Shown: positions 18,480-32,123 of the stretch, one piece after another
Layout of the letters: each line of letters starts with the position of its first letter
Numbering within the stretch: position 1 is the first letter of the stretch
Assembly: GCA_022539475.1 (NCBI GenBank)
Contig: VCMS01000365.1
Span: 26,959 to 90,958 of the forward strand
Length of the DNA stretch: 64,000 bases
DNA from: Gracilaria domingensis
Lineage: Eukaryota > Rhodophyta > Florideophyceae > Gracilariales > Gracilariaceae
Direction of reading: 5' to 3'
Notes under the pieces: generated by a model
What the model was told of the DNA's origin: nothing
What the model saw: only the letters and a program-made list of their open reading frames with translations
Database searches by the model: none
Position numbers and translations under genes: made by a program

Positions 18480-21400
18480 CCCTAGTGGCAGTAATGGAAA
18501 GGGATGGGGACGCAGGATCCCAGGATGGCGAAGAGGAGAACGATGGTGAGGAAGAACCCGCCAATGTGACAGCGCAGCCCACCCAAGCCGGGCCGTTCGA
18601 AGGACCTCAAGTATCTGACCAAGCCCGTCGACCGACTCAGGCTGAAGATTCCAACGGCCCTAACTTCACCTGGCGTACCATCGGACTCAGATCCATCTGG
18701 ATAGTTTGACCGCGGAGCGTGGGGAGAACCCTCATGCAAATAATGTGCATATTGCCGGACCCGATGGCCCACAAATTCCTCCAGAGGAGAAAGGGTGGCA
18801 GTCGACCAGCACCGCGTCAGCAATCCCAGCTGATCTCCCAGTATGATGATGACGAGGATCGACGATTCGAAGACGCGGAGGAAGAAGTGCAGGCAGATCC
18901 CCCTGTCGAAGAAAGGTCCGGACCCAATCCCTCCTCCTTCCAGAGCGAGTCTACGGATACCAGCGTACAGCCAGAAGATGTGAATGTCGTGATTCCTACA
19001 AGTATTGCACCCAGAGCTAATAACGCCAGCGAGGACAGTGAAGTCCGGCCTCCTGACGATGGGCCCGTAGGTGAAAGCCCGGCGGAGTTCCCAGACGGTA
19101 GTGACGATGAGGACGACTCCTCACCGGAGGAAGTAGACCTCATTGGCTCACCACTCTACCGCGACTCTGACCTTACCATCCCGATCAGAGACGAAGTAGT
19201 TCTGCTTCCTTTAGCCGAAGGACAGTCAGTTACTGACTTCTTGGACGTGCGGGTTCAATTGCGACATCCAGTACCGTCACCCGCGCGTCCCCCTCATCTA
19301 GAAGCACAGAACTTACCGCTCAACCGCGTAGGAATACTGGAGGACGACGACTCCGGCGTTATTCATAGCATTTGAAGAAGAACTACCTCCGGACGAAATC
19401 GACGCCCAGACCCCGGGAGATGATGAGCATCACAAGACCCAAGCCCGACGAGAAGTTGTGCCGAGCCTACGTGCCAGCGCAAGACATTGAGTATTCTCTG
19501 CAAGATCCAATTGCGCAAGATTCACTCGGTCGCACGCTCGACGACGTGATTACCCCCCCGACACCAACAAGGAGGAGGTGATTCTAGAACGGATCTCTCA
19601 TCTCCCAAGGGATAGACGGGTGGACCTCCTCGCTGTTCTGGATAACTTGAATGTCATAGCATGGTCCTTGTATGATCTTAGGCCCTCTGACGTGCCGGTA
19701 ACGCACAGGTTTGACCTCAGGTCCGGACCCCAATTCATTCGAAGGTCCGAAGGCTACCCCCAAAGCATGACGACGTTGTTCGGAAAGAGGTTGACAAAAT
19801 GTTGTCCGCCGGGATCATCAAGCCGTCCACCTCTCCTTGGTCCTTCCCAGTTGTCATCGCACATAAGAAGGATGGAAAGCCCCGATTCTGTGTCGACTAT
19901 CGGGGTCTGAACCAGGTCATGACGCCCGACAGGTGGCCCCTACCAAACATGGAACAGATCTTTGACGATTTGGGTGGTTGTTCGTTCTTCACGACCTAGA
20001 CCTTTTCTCCGGATACTGGCAGGTGCGTATGGCCCCTGACTGCAAAGAAATGACGACTTTTGTTTGTCGTCGGGGAACCTTCCAATTTGAAGTCATGCCT
20101 TTTGGTCTCATGAATGCCCCAGCCACGTTTCAAAGGATGATGGACGCGGTCCTTCATGGGGTGGAGTTTGCTCGCGTCTATATAGACGACGTTGTCATCT
20201 TCTCGAGAAGCCTGGAAGAACATTGTACCACCTAACCAGGGTGCTCGAGATCCTTGCAAGTCATGGTCTGAAGATAAAAATATCCAAATGTGATTTTGCA
20301 CAGCCCCGTATCAAACTGCTTGGTCACGGCATCCACAAGAGGCACTCGCGTGATCAAGCACAAGATCGACCGTCATCCCAAAAGGCCCCCGAACCATCGA
20401 CGGTAACCGAAGCTCCGAAGTTTGCTCGGTTTAGCCAGTTATATCGAAGCGTTCATAAGGATTTCGCAAAGACGCAGCAGATGCATGCTGCCTACTACAG
20501 GAAGCGAAAGCTGAATCACCAATGAGATGAAGACAGGTTAATGATCTAAAGGATAGTAGTTTCGCCCGCCGGTCGTTATGGCATTTCCCGACTTTAGAAA
20601 GCCTTTAGAGTTAAACCCGATGCCTTCAGTCGCGCTTGTCCGTTCTGTCACAAAAGAAAGATGGACGAAGTATCACCCAATTCAATTGCCAGTCGCACGC
20701 TTTAATGGCCGCCGAGCGAAAGTATTCTACGTGCAGAAAAAGAGGCCCCTAGCCTGGATGCTTGCCGTGAAGAAGTAGGTGTCGCAATTGTATCTATCGA
20801 GGTCCCCTTGAGCTTGTTACGGACCACCAAGCTCGAATGTATGCATTCCAAAAGAAGACATCACGGGCGCCATGCCCGATGGATGGACCTGCTAGCGGAA
20901 TACGAGTCTTAATCTATAATCTGGCGAAAGAATCGGGCTGCCGACTATCTCTCTCGCTTGCCGTTAGCGACTTCCACCGGAGCCGGAATGATGACGTGCT
21001 TTGTACTGAATGCAACGGACAGGTCTATGACTGGAGCCCCTTTCTGCGCGCACATCAAGTTTATTTTTTTTTTTTTTTTTTTTCCTACCTTAGCGCCTTT
21101 CTTTCCGAAGAAGACCCTAAGATCCGCGCTTTGATAAGAGGATGCGAAAAATTCTTCCTTGGGTGAACGTCTCCTCTTCGCCGTACCAAAGAAAGGATTA
21201 GAAGGTAACCCTCTGTAAGCAAGCGCCGTGCATCCTCTCATCCTGTTCATGATGGAGCATTAGACATTGGGACTTGGAGGCTACTAAGGAAAAATCTGGT
21301 CCAGTTGTATTCTGTGGCCTGAATTCTACCCCGACATCGTTTCATATGTGCCAGTGTGTATGGGTCAGTTCACAACACCCCTGCTAAGTACCGCCAGACA

Positions 21401-22760
21401 AGAGCCCCAGTTGACTGCCGATTTCATTATATTTTTGCTCTGTGGACTTCGCGCGTCCTTCTTCCGGCTACCCAAGAAGCAACCGTTTTGCTCTGGATTG
21501 GTAGAACATAACCAGGATGCTATTGCCGGGCCTACGTAATCAGACCTCTACCCCTTCATCACTTTGTTCCGATCTCAATCGTTTCCCCGTTATGGTTCCC
21601 CGCTGAACGATCGGGTCCAACAACTCAGTTCCTTTCAAAGCCAAAGGCAGTCGAGCATACATGGAATATGTAAGTAAGATATCCCTCAAGACCCCACCAG
21701 CCTATGCCCCTTATGCTAATGCCGTGCTGAAAATGGTTGAACCATCAAGAAATCGATTGCCCAAGACAATCTTCAATAAGGACAAGAATGGGATGAACCC
21801 CGAGCAATACCATACGATACAGGAGCGCCGGCTGGTGCGGTGTCTCCTTTTGGCTCAGTATTGCACAGTCCCGGATAGCTCAGACGATCCTACCCTCCGC
21901 TCATCGTAGATCCAATCCCCCCACTAATCGCATCATGAACTACTTGCAAATCCACGAGCTTCCAGAGTCTATCTCAACCCAATCGACAGACGACCCAAGT
22001 CCGGCACCGGTCAAAAAAGCTCTTGATGAGTCTTTGTGAGACATGGGAAGGCTCGAAGCCCAACGTGAAGATGCCTGCCCTTCATTCAAAATTTTCTACG
22101 AATCCCCTGTAAGGTTTTAGAGCGCCCGCAGCACCCCCGATATTCCTAGTGTCCCGCTCATAATCGCTACACTAGAAAGGTCCACGCCCGCCGGCTCAAG
22201 CGGGTATCATCGCCCACCAGTCATCTGCAGACGAGTTAGCCACAGACGGAAGGCAAGACACCCCTGTCCCAATCCCACTCAGATCACGTTAAGCCACTCC
22301 GCTGTGACTACAATTATCCTCACTGCCACCCACCTCTCGTGTCACTTCATTCAGGGAGGGAAAAGCATACATGATGCTTAGCCCTGTTGAAACGTCTCTA
22401 TCCCGGGAGGTGGGAAAGGTACCGCGACGCTACGCATCCTCCACTCAGCCCTTTCTTCAATCTCGGGCCCGTTTCTTGATCGTAGAGGAGATCTATCTTA
22501 ACAACATATTTCGGACGTGGCACCAGAACCTATCGGCGTGTTGTTAGCAATATCGACCAAGAATCGCAGTATATCTTTACCACATGGCAGTCTCCTGCAT
22601 GGCATCTCCCAGAATCGCAATTCTTACATACAACAGAGACTCAGACCATATTTCGCACTATGCTCGCCACAGAATCGCTCGAGATACTCAGCTACACCCC
22701 CGACGCCAGAGAAGCTACAGTACCCTTTCTCTTCACTACCACCACGAGAATTTGTCCAAA
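18480..22760 (+). pseudogene. pol: Pol part of copy A, many indels (probably unpolished sequence)
   Basis: Fragments of the acidic linker, reverse transcriptase (VDYRGLNQVMTPDRWPLPNM, then YIDD near 20182), RNase H and integrase are readable in shifting frames. Indels become denser toward the N gap. Relative to copy C most differences before about 20200 are single-base gains or losses. After that there are also substitutions. I would treat it as low-quality consensus until read support is checked. Confidence 0.7.
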
Positions 22761-22803
22761 GTATCTTACGACGCTCCGGGCGTAGCGTCGTTGGGTTTGT
22801 GTG

Positions 22804-23120
22804 TGTGGCCCGTCAAACGGTACACGGACAGGGTCGGGTCACACTCCTGCGTTGTGCCAACAGTCGGTAAACAGAATATAGTTTTAAAAAAGCTTATTAT
22901 AGTAATCCTATCTTAGTTTATTAGTTTTCTACGCGAATCTACCTTCGTTGGCTCTAGATCCTCTCTATCTTACTAAGCAGGCGACATGAAGTTGTCCTAC
23001 TTAAGTGGCAGAGAGCGCTCCAACCGCGACCACCCGACCTCACATCGGCTGTCAATGCCTATATCTGGTCACCCAACAGGAGCGGCCTGCGCTTCGCAAA
23101 TACAGTCATTCCACGCTGTG
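22804..23120 (+). repeat. 3' LTR of copy A, 5' part only, cut by gap
   Basis: It starts TGTGGCCCG like the other LTRs and can be followed, with many indels, to about LTR offset 320, where the N run begins. Confidence 0.7.
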
Positions 23121-24039
23121 NNNNNNNNNNNNNNNNNNNNNNNNNNNNNNNNNNNNNNNNNNNNNNNNNNNNNNNNNNNNNNNNNNNNNNNNNNNNNNNN
23201 NNNNNNNNNNNNNNNNNNNNNNNNNNNNNNNNNNNNNNNNNNNNNNNNNNNNNNNNNNNNNNNNNNNNNNNNNNNNNNNNNNNNNNNNNNNNNNNNNNNN
23301 NNNNNNNNNNNNNNNNNNNNNNNNNNNNNNNNNNNNNNNNNNNNNNNNNNNNNNNNNNNNNNNNNNNNNNNNNNNNNNNNNNNNNNNNNNNNNNNNNNNN
23401 NNNNNNNNNNNNNNNNNNNNNNNNNNNNNNNNNNNNNNNNNNNNNNNNNNNNNNNNNNNNNNNNNNNNNNNNNNNNNNNNNNNNNNNNNNNNNNNNNNNN
23501 NNNNNNNNNNNNNNNNNNNNNNNNNNNNNNNNNNNNNNNNNNNNNNNNNNNNNNNNNNNNNNNNNNNNNNNNNNNNNNNNNNNNNNNNNNNNNNNNNNNN
23601 NNNNNNNNNNNNNNNNNNNNNNNNNNNNNNNNNNNNNNNNNNNNNNNNNNNNNNNNNNNNNNNNNNNNNNNNNNNNNNNNNNNNNNNNNNNNNNNNNNNN
23701 NNNNNNNNNNNNNNNNNNNNNNNNNNNNNNNNNNNNNNNNNNNNNNNNNNNNNNNNNNNNNNNNNNNNNNNNNNNNNNNNNNNNNNNNNNNNNNNNNNNN
23801 NNNNNNNNNNNNNNNNNNNNNNNNNNNNNNNNNNNNNNNNNNNNNNNNNNNNNNNNNNNNNNNNNNNNNNNNNNNNNNNNNNNNNNNNNNNNNNNNNNNN
23901 NNNNNNNNNNNNNNNNNNNNNNNNNNNNNNNNNNNNNNNNNNNNNNNNNNNNNNNNNNNNNNNNNNNNNNNNNNNNNNNNNNNNNNNNNNNNNNNNNNNN
24001 NNNNNNNNNNNNNNNNNNNNNNNNNNNNNNNNNNNNNNN
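23121..24039. other. Assembly gap (919 N)
   Basis: Run of N. LTR offsets of about 135-320 occur on both sides of the gap (before 23120 and after 24040), so the flanking contig ends overlap in element coordinates and the gap length is not a measured distance. Confidence 0.95.
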
Positions 24040-25914
24040 TTTAGTTAGTTTCTACGCAGAATCTACCTTGCGTGTGCCAGGAGGCGCCGCCACTACAAGC
24101 AGGGCGACATGAGATTGGCTACTTTAAGTGGCAGGTAGAGCGCTCCAAACAGTGACCCACCCCGACTCATCGCTGTCAATGCCAAATTCGTGTCACCCAC
24201 AGGAGGCGCTGCGCTTGCGCAACATAACACGTGCATCCACGCGTGTACTGCGTTGGTAGCGCCCTCCGTGTGCACTCGGCATATGCGCTTAAAGTATCTA
24301 CCACCGTACGCCTCTTATAGGCTAGTACGGTAATACAACGCATCCAATTGGCCAATCCAACCGTACCGATCGATTCCTGCCTGGAATGACTGCGGCTGCT
24401 CCATGGCACGGTTGTTGATAAAAGGGCTCGGAGCAGTCCCTCCGATCAACTCCGGCCAGACCACTTCCCTTCGACGACCTCTCCCCCCTACCCCACAACA
24501 ACCTTCCAAACCTCTTCTCCTTCCTTTGTCGTCCCTCAACCTTTTCCTCATCACCCTACTGTCTACTCTCTACTTCGGCCCCTTTGGCAGGCCATTGGTC
24601 TCACGCACTCCCCTCGCGCACTGGCCACTCACCACTAGACCCTCTGTCTGCGGCTCGTCTTGTGTGAGTAGCAAAGGCGCTTGTACCACTTCCATTGGGT
24701 TAGCCTTGGCAGGCGTGGACTCTGCCTTTCATTATCCGCTTTGTTTGGCCTTTCTTGTCCCTTTTGTTCGCCTTCGTTTGGTTTCTTTCGCTGTTGTGTT
24801 CCATCGCCATTTTGTCTTTGCCCCCGAACTACCGCTCGGTTTTGTCATGCCTTCGTTTGTTCCCGTTTCTTGCTGCTTGGCGGGGCTATTCTGCTGGCCT
24901 GCATCCGTTCTATTTGCCTTCGTTTCGCCTTGGCCCCTGGTTTTGCTGGTCTTTCGCGTGCATATCTGTTCCTCACATTAGTGTTGCTTTGCACCTGTTG
25001 ATTGCTAGACGCACTGTGTTGATACAGCGTAAGGTTGTCCTTAACCTACGGGCCCTGAGGCAATCGTTCAAGAGTAAGTGTCTAACAGCTACTCTTTTGG
25101 CATTCTTGTGTGACTTCACTAACGTTTCGTTGTTTACACAAGTGACAAGGTCAATCGTTTCATCAGCGAGTATTCATCCGTGGTCGATCCGGACGCAGCG
25201 TATTAGGAAGAAGTCCCCGATCCTCCGTTCCTCAGATAAAGAAGTCGGCTGTCAGCCTTTTTTGACGGGCACGCGAGCGCCACATCTTTCGTGTAGCCCA
25301 TCAGAAGGAGAAGCGCCGCTAACACAACCTCTCGCCGACGTTAAGCGAATCTTTCCACAACGCTGTCGCTGTCTGTGACCATCAAGGTCAGAGCCAGCGT
25401 CAGCTTGAAGTCCATCAAGCAAACGGCCGTCGCCATCGCAGAGCTTTGCGGCGTGCAACACTTACACCGAGCCTGGACATTTCACTGCAGGGCTTGCGAC
25501 ATTTCCGGTCTCTGAAGCCCACGATTCTGCGCGAATCCACTTACATGATCCGCCGTCATCGTGACGACACTTAGACAAGCAAGAAACAATACTATCTTTT
25601 AGAAGCACAGGGTCTTCTCCTTTCATTGTCCAGTTGCGACACATATCTATTCATACTTCATTATCATACATTACCCTGTTTGTTCTTCTTATCTGCTTGT
25701 CTACTTCGTTTGGTATCCCTCTTCTGTTCTTTGTGCTTCGTTGCTTTGTTGTTGGCTTCTGCCGCACTCTATCCTTTACGTAAGCTTATATTTGGCTAGT
25801 GCTTCTTCTGTCCGATAGGACTGGTACCTCTACGACGAGCAAACTTTTATTTTTATCGTTTTTGTCCCCCTTTGGGCTGTAACGGCCGACGCCATCACCA
25901 AAATGGCGTTTTCA
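24040..25914 (+). repeat. 5' LTR of copy B, incomplete and indel-rich
   Basis: Ends TTTTCA at 25914. It contains the TATA region, the TACTAAC-like intron remnants and a damaged zinc-finger frame whose codons match lineage 2 (copies C and D), not copy A. Confidence 0.75.
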
Positions 25915-28900
25915 TAGTTACATCCGCCGAGTCGCTCCTGGTCTCTCTCTACTATGGACACCTCTTGTATCGCCTCTCTTCGATTGCGGGAGTTTCAATT
26001 CCATGTTCGCGGATCTTTCTCCCGAGAAGGCCACCGTAAACTATGAGGACGCGTTCTCCGAAATCTTGGCGTTCCTAAGTGGTGCACGCCCTTCGATCGA
26101 TTATTATAATAATTTCTCTGTAGGTGTGCAGCCACCCGCAAGGCGGTATATGTAACATATCAGAATATGAAGTCCCTGCTCGAATCCGCTTTGTCTGAGG
26201 AAACCGAGGTGAGTATATCCGAGTAATATCGTTTGGCACTCGTGCATTCTCCTCTCGCTCTCCCTCCAGCGCATGGACGCATTGCTTCGACAAGGCGCGG
26301 GAAGTTTCAACGCGTAAGGCCAAGTTCGGCCTTCTCCGTAAAGCAGTTATGGAGTACGCAGACTTAGCTCAGTTTGTGATATTCCGCGGAGCAAGCGACT
26401 ATAAGTCGCTGAAAGATCTCATCAAGTCCTTTGTGGCCGGCAAGAAGGCCCTCGGAGCAGGCGGTTCACTGGCGTTTATGCCTCCTCCGAAGAAAGTGTT
26501 ACAAAGGAGGCCCGTCGACCCTTCTGATAGGGATCCCACTGCAGACAAGGTGGATCAGCTAGCTAGTCAGCTGGCAGAACTCACTCTCTTGATGAAGAAG
26601 AAGTCAGGACCACCTCCGAAGGCTGATGGAGAGCAAGTTTGTGGCTACTGTCAGAAGCCTGGTCATTTTTCTACTCGCTGTCCACAGAATCCGCATCGCG
26701 ATACGCGTTGTGGGGGTGTGGAAAGATGGGGCATTCCATCGCAACGTGTTGGAAGCGCCATTCGGAAAAGAAGGTCCGTTTCGATGCCGAAAATCAGAAA
26801 GAAATCCCGGAAGTTCCCAGACCCAACCAAGTTTCTGTAGTCACCGAGGATGACCTTCAGGATCGCGAAACTGTAGCGATGGCCAAACGAGCCGCTGATG
26901 GCGCCCCATTGCCAAAGCAGGCCCGCCTGGAACATCGGGTTGGTGTCAAGGAGCTTCTGAACCCAGCAAGCGACACTCCATTTCGCTTGATTCGCTCAGC
27001 ACGCGTAATCGATCCAGAAGCCTAAGAAGGCCTCCACAAAGAAGCTCTCTGGTAAGTCAATGCTCCAGGAGCACGCCGGAAAATATAACGTAATGGAGGA
27101 GCTCGCGAATGCCCCGACCGGGCTCACATTCGGTCAACTCATTCGCGGGGACGCCGATGCGGCCAAGAAAGATCTGCGTCGAATCATCTCTGGCCGTTCA
27201 ACGACCAGAAAGGTCAATGCGACCCAGGTCGAGCGTGAAAACTCTCGTCTTAAGGTTGTGCCTATTACAGTCTATGGGACCATGACCCAGGCCCTTTTGG
27301 ACTCTGGCGCTGTCCCGAATCTAATGTCAGCAGAACTAGCGGACCATCTGCTACTGACACCGAACCCCACTGAAAGGACGATTAAAGTAGCTGATGGCAA
27401 TGTTGCCCGCATTCGTGGTACTCTAGAGGGCGTTCCTGTAAGGTTCGATGACCTCCGAGTATCCCTCGAGTTTCTTGTTATCGAGAAGCCCCCCTTCGAT
27501 GTAATCATCGGGAACCCCACGCTAGAAAAGCTGCATGCCTGTATCGATCTTGGTACACAAGAAGTCACCATGAGTTACAACAAGAAGCACGTCGTTATAG
27601 GACTCGACTCCGATCGTTCCGGATTAGAAGCATTTGTCCCGTTGTCTGAGACAGATAGCGAAGATTTCACGTCAGACTCTGATGCTATCCCGTCTGACTC
27701 TGAAGACGAGTCGGAGGACTTTGCTAACCTCCCCCTTCCAAAGCAGCGAACAACTGGTGGCGCCGAAGTGACCTTAGTGGCAGTAATGGAAAGGGATGGG
27801 GACGCAGGATCCCAGGATGGCGAAGAGGAGAACGATGGTGAGGAAGAACCCGCCAATGTGACAGCGCAGCCCACCCAAGCCGGGCCGTCCGAAGGACCTC
27901 AAGTATCTGACCAAGCCCATCGACCGACTCAGGCTGAAGATTCCAACGGCCCTAACTTCACCTGGCGTACCATCGGGACTCAGATCCATCTGGATAGTTT
28001 GACCGCGGAGCGTGGGGAGAACCCTCATGCAAATAATGTGCATATTGCCGGACCCGATGGCCCACAAATTCCTCCAGAGGGAGAAAGGGTGGCATCGGAC
28101 CAGCACCGCGTCAGCAATCCCAGCTGATCTCCCAGTATGATGATGACGAGGATCGACGATTCGAAGACGCGGAGGAAGAAGTGCAGACAGATCCCCCTGT
28201 CGAAGAAAGATCCGGACCCAATCCCTCCTCCTTCCAGAGCGAGTCTACGGATACCAGCGTACAGCCAGAAGATGTGAATGTCGTGATTCCTACAAGTATT
28301 GCACCCGGGCTGATAACCCCAGCGAGCACAGTGAAGTCCGCTCTCCTGACAGTGGGCCCGTAGGTGAAAGCCGGACGGAGTTCCCAGACGGTAGTGACGA
28401 TGAGGATGACTCCTCACCGGAGGAAGTAGACCTCATTGGCTCACCACTCTACCGCGACCCTGTCCTTACTATCCCGATCAAAGACGAAGTAGTTCTGCTT
28501 CCTTTAGCCGAAGGACAGTCAGTTACTGACTTCTTGGACGTGCGGGTTCAATTGCGACATCCAGTACCGTCACCCGCGCATCCCCCTCATCTAGAAGCAC
28601 AGAACTTACCGCTCGACCGCGTAGGAATGCTGGAGGACGACGACTCCGGCGGTTTTGTCATAGCATTTGAAGAAGAACTACCTCCGGACGAAATCGACAC
28701 CCAGATCCCGGGAGATGATGAACAATCACAAGACCCAAGCCGCGACGAAGGAATTGTAGCTGAGCCTACATGCCCAGCACAGGACATTGAGTATTCCCTG
28801 CAAGATCCAGTTGCACAAGATTCACTTGGTCGCACACTCGACCGACGTGACTACCCCCCCGACACGAACAAGGAGGAGGTGATTCTAGAACGGATCTCTC

Positions 28901-31900
28901 ATCTCCCAAGAGATAGACAGGTGGACCTCCTCGCTGTTCTGGATATCTTAAATGTCATAGCATGGTCCTTGTATGATCTTAGGCCCTCTGACGTGCCGGT
29001 AACGCACAGGTTTGACCTCAGTGTCGAGACCCCAATTCATTCGAAGGTCCGAAGGCTACCCCCAAAGCATGACGACGTTGTTCGGAAAGAGGTTGACAAA
29101 ATGCTGTCCGCCGGGATCATCAAGCCGTCCATCTCTCCTTGGTCCTTCCCAGTTGTCATCGCACATAAGAAGGATGGAAAGCCCCGGTTCTGTGTCGACT
29201 ATCGGGGTCTGAACCAGGTCATGACGCCCGACAGGTGGCCCCTGCCAAACATGGAACAGATTTTTGACGATTTGGGTGGTTGTTCGTTCTTCACGACCCT
29301 AGACCTTTTCTCCGGATACTGGCAGGTGCGCATGGCCCCTGACTGCAAAGAAATGACGACTTTCGTTTGTCGTCAGGGAACCTTCCAGTTTGAAGTCATG
29401 CCTTTTGGTCTCATGAATGCCCCAGCCACGTTTCAAAGAATGATGGACGCGGTCCTTCATGGGGTGGAGTTTGCTCGCGTCTATATAGACGACGTTGTCA
29501 TCTTCTCGAGAAGCCTGGAAGAACATTTGTACCACCTAACCAGGGTGCTCGAGATCCTTGCAAGTCATGGTCTGAAGATAAAAATATCCAAATGTGATTT
29601 TGCACAACCCCGTATCAAACTGCTTGGTCACGTCATCAACAAGGAAGGCACTTCGGTTGATCAAGACAAGATCGACGTCATCCAAAAGGCCCCCGAACCC
29701 TCGACGGTAACCGAGCTCCGGAGTTTTCTCGGTCTAGCCAGTTATTATCGAAGGTTCATAAAGGATTTCGCGGATACGTCAGCAGTGTTGCATGCTGCCA
29801 CTACAGGGAAGGGAAAGCTGAATTTCACCAATGAGATGAAGACCGCGTTTAATGATCTAAAGGGAAAGTTAGTATCCCCGCCGGTCTTAGCATTTCCCGA
29901 CTTTGAGAAGCCTTTTAGAGTTGAAACCGATGCTTCTTCAGTCGCGCTTGGTGCCGTTCTGTCACAAAAGAAAGAGGACGGAATGTATCACCCAATTCAA
30001 TTTGCCAGTCGCACGCTTAATGCCGCCGAGCGAAAGTATTCTACTTGCGAAAAGGAGGCCCTAGCCGTGGTCTTTGCCTTGAAGAAGTTTCGCATGTATC
30101 TACTCGGAGGTCTCCCCTTTGAGCTTGTTACGGACCACCAAGCTCTAAATATGCATTCCAAAAGAAGGACATTCACGGGCGCCTAGCCCGATGGATGGAC
30201 CTGCTAGCGGAATACGAGTTCGTTATAGTCTATAGATCTGGCGACAAGAATCGGGCTGCCGACTATCTCTCTCGCTTTGCCGTTGGGGATCCACCGGAGC
30301 GGATGATGACGTGTCTGTTGTACTGAATGCAACGGACGAGGTCTATGACTTGGAGCCCTTCTGCGCGCACATCAAGTTGTACCTTGCCGCCTTTTCTTTT
30401 CCTGAAGAAGACCCTAAGATCCGCGCTTTGGTTAAGAGGAATGCGAAGAAGTTCTTCCTTTGGGAAGGTCTTCTCTATCGCCGTACCAAGAAAGGATTAA
30501 GAGTGGTACCCTCTGTAAGCAAGCGCCGTGGCATCCTCTCATCCTTTCATGATGACATAGGACATTGGGACTTGGAGGCTACTAAGGATCTGGTCCAGTT
30601 CCGATTCTGGTGGCCTGGAATGTACCCCGACATCGTTTCATATGTTCGCAGTTGTGATGGGTGTCAGTTCACAACACCCCTGCTTAAGTACCGGCCAGGA
30701 CAAAGAGCCCCATTGACTGGTCTATTTCATACATTCTCTGTGGACTTCGCCGGTCCTCTTCCGGCTACCAGGAATGGCAACCGTTTTGCTCTGATTGGTG
30801 TAGAACACATAACAGGATGGCCTATTGCCGCGGCCTACGGTAATCAGACCTCTACCACCGTCATTCACTTTGTTCGATCTCAGATCGTTTCCCCGTTTGG
30901 TCCCCCGCTGACGATCGTGTCCGACAACTTCAGTTCCTTCAAAGCCAAGGCAGTCGAAGCATACATGGAAAGTAAGAAGATATCCCTCAAGCCCACCATG
31001 GCCTATGCCCCTATGTCTAATGGCCGGGCTGAAAGAATGGTTGGAACCATCAAGAAATCGATTGCCAAAACAATCTTCAATAAGGGACAAGAATGGGATG
31101 AAGCTCTCGAGCAGATAATTTACGGATACAGGAGGCGCCGGCTGGGTGGCGGGTTTTCTCCTTTTGAGCTCATGTATGGCACGGTCCCACGGATGAGCTC
31201 AGACGACCTACCCCCTCTCATCGTAGATCCAACCCCCACTAATCGTCATCATGAACTACTTGCAAATTCCGCAGGCAGAGCTTCCAGAGTTCTATCTCAA
31301 CCCAATCGACAAGACGACCCCAAGTCCGGGCACCGGTTCAACGTCGGTGATGAGGTCTTGGTGATACATGGGAAGGCTCTGAATCCCAACGTGAAATGGC
31401 CTGCCTTTCAGTCAAAATTCTACGGACCCTGTAAGGTGGTTAAGGCCAGGCACCCCCGATATGTCCTAGTGTCCCCTCATAATCGCTACACTAGAGAAGG
31501 GGTCCACGCCCGCCGGCTCAAGCGGTATCATCGCCGACCAGTTCATCTGCAGGACGAGGTGGTAGCCACTATTACGGAAGGCGAAGACACCCCTGTCCCA
31601 TATCCCACTCAGATCACTGTAATGCCACTCCGCGTTGACTACAATATCCTCACTGCACCCCACCTCTCGTGTCACTTTATCATTGGAGGGAAAAGCATAC
31701 ATTCATGGCTTAGCCCTTTGAACGTCTCTATCCCAGAGGTGGAAAGGGTTACCTGGACGCTGACGCATGCCTCACTCGCCCTGTTCTCAATCTCGGGCCC
31801 GTTCTTGAGTCGTAGAGGAGGATCTATCTTAAGAACATTATTTCGACGTGTGCACCAGAACTACGGCAGCAATATCGAGCCAGAATTCGCGGTATATCTT

Positions 31901-32076
31901 TACCACCATGCAGTCTCCTTGCATGGGCATCTCCCAGAATCGCAATTCTACATACAAGAGACTCAGGACCATATTTCGCACTATGCTCGCACAGGAATCG
32001 CTCGGATACTCAGCTACACCCCCGACCCAGGAAGCTAGCAGTACCCTTTCTCTTCCACTATACCACCGAGAATTAG
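25903..32076 (+). pseudogene. gag-pol: Gag-Pol of copy B, broken by single-base indels
   Basis: Open blocks at 26349-26840, 27060-28127, 28534-30186 and 30311-32038 cover Gag knuckles, protease, the acidic linker, reverse transcriptase, RNase H and integrase. Compared with copy C, breaks are one-base losses, for example near 26714, 27000, 27018, 28091, 28306, 30149, 30304 and 32033, often in short homopolymers. Only a handful of substitutions separate the two (for example near 26517-26537), so the copies are very recent or the indels are consensus errors. The start codon at 25903 is retained, but the first 140 codons are scrambled. Confidence 0.75.
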
Positions 32077-32123
32077 CCCAGTACTTACGACGCCCGGCGT
32101 AGCGTCGTTTGGGTTTGGTGGTG

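Larger units (their letters stand above)
14712..23120 (+). mobile_element. Ty3/gypsy LTR retrotransposon copy A (lineage 1), cut by assembly gap
   Basis: 5' LTR 14712-16625, internal region 16626-22803, and 3' LTR from 22804 until the N gap. Domain order is Gag with two CCHC knuckles, protease, reverse transcriptase, RNase H, integrase, which is Ty3/gypsy. From about 18395 onward the sequence gathers single-base indels and becomes very rough after about 20200, compared with the clean copy C. There is a poly-T run at 21061-21083 not found in the other copies. The rough part is more likely unpolished assembly than decay. Confidence 0.9.
24040..32123 (+). mobile_element. Ty3/gypsy copy B (lineage 2), 5' LTR incomplete
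   Basis: LTR from offset about 135 (24040-25914, unpolished), then internal region 25915-32123, followed directly by the LTR at 32124 that is also the 5' LTR of copy C. From 26340 onward the sequence is nearly identical to copy C. The first 425 bp of the internal region and the LTR have many indels. Confidence 0.88.
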
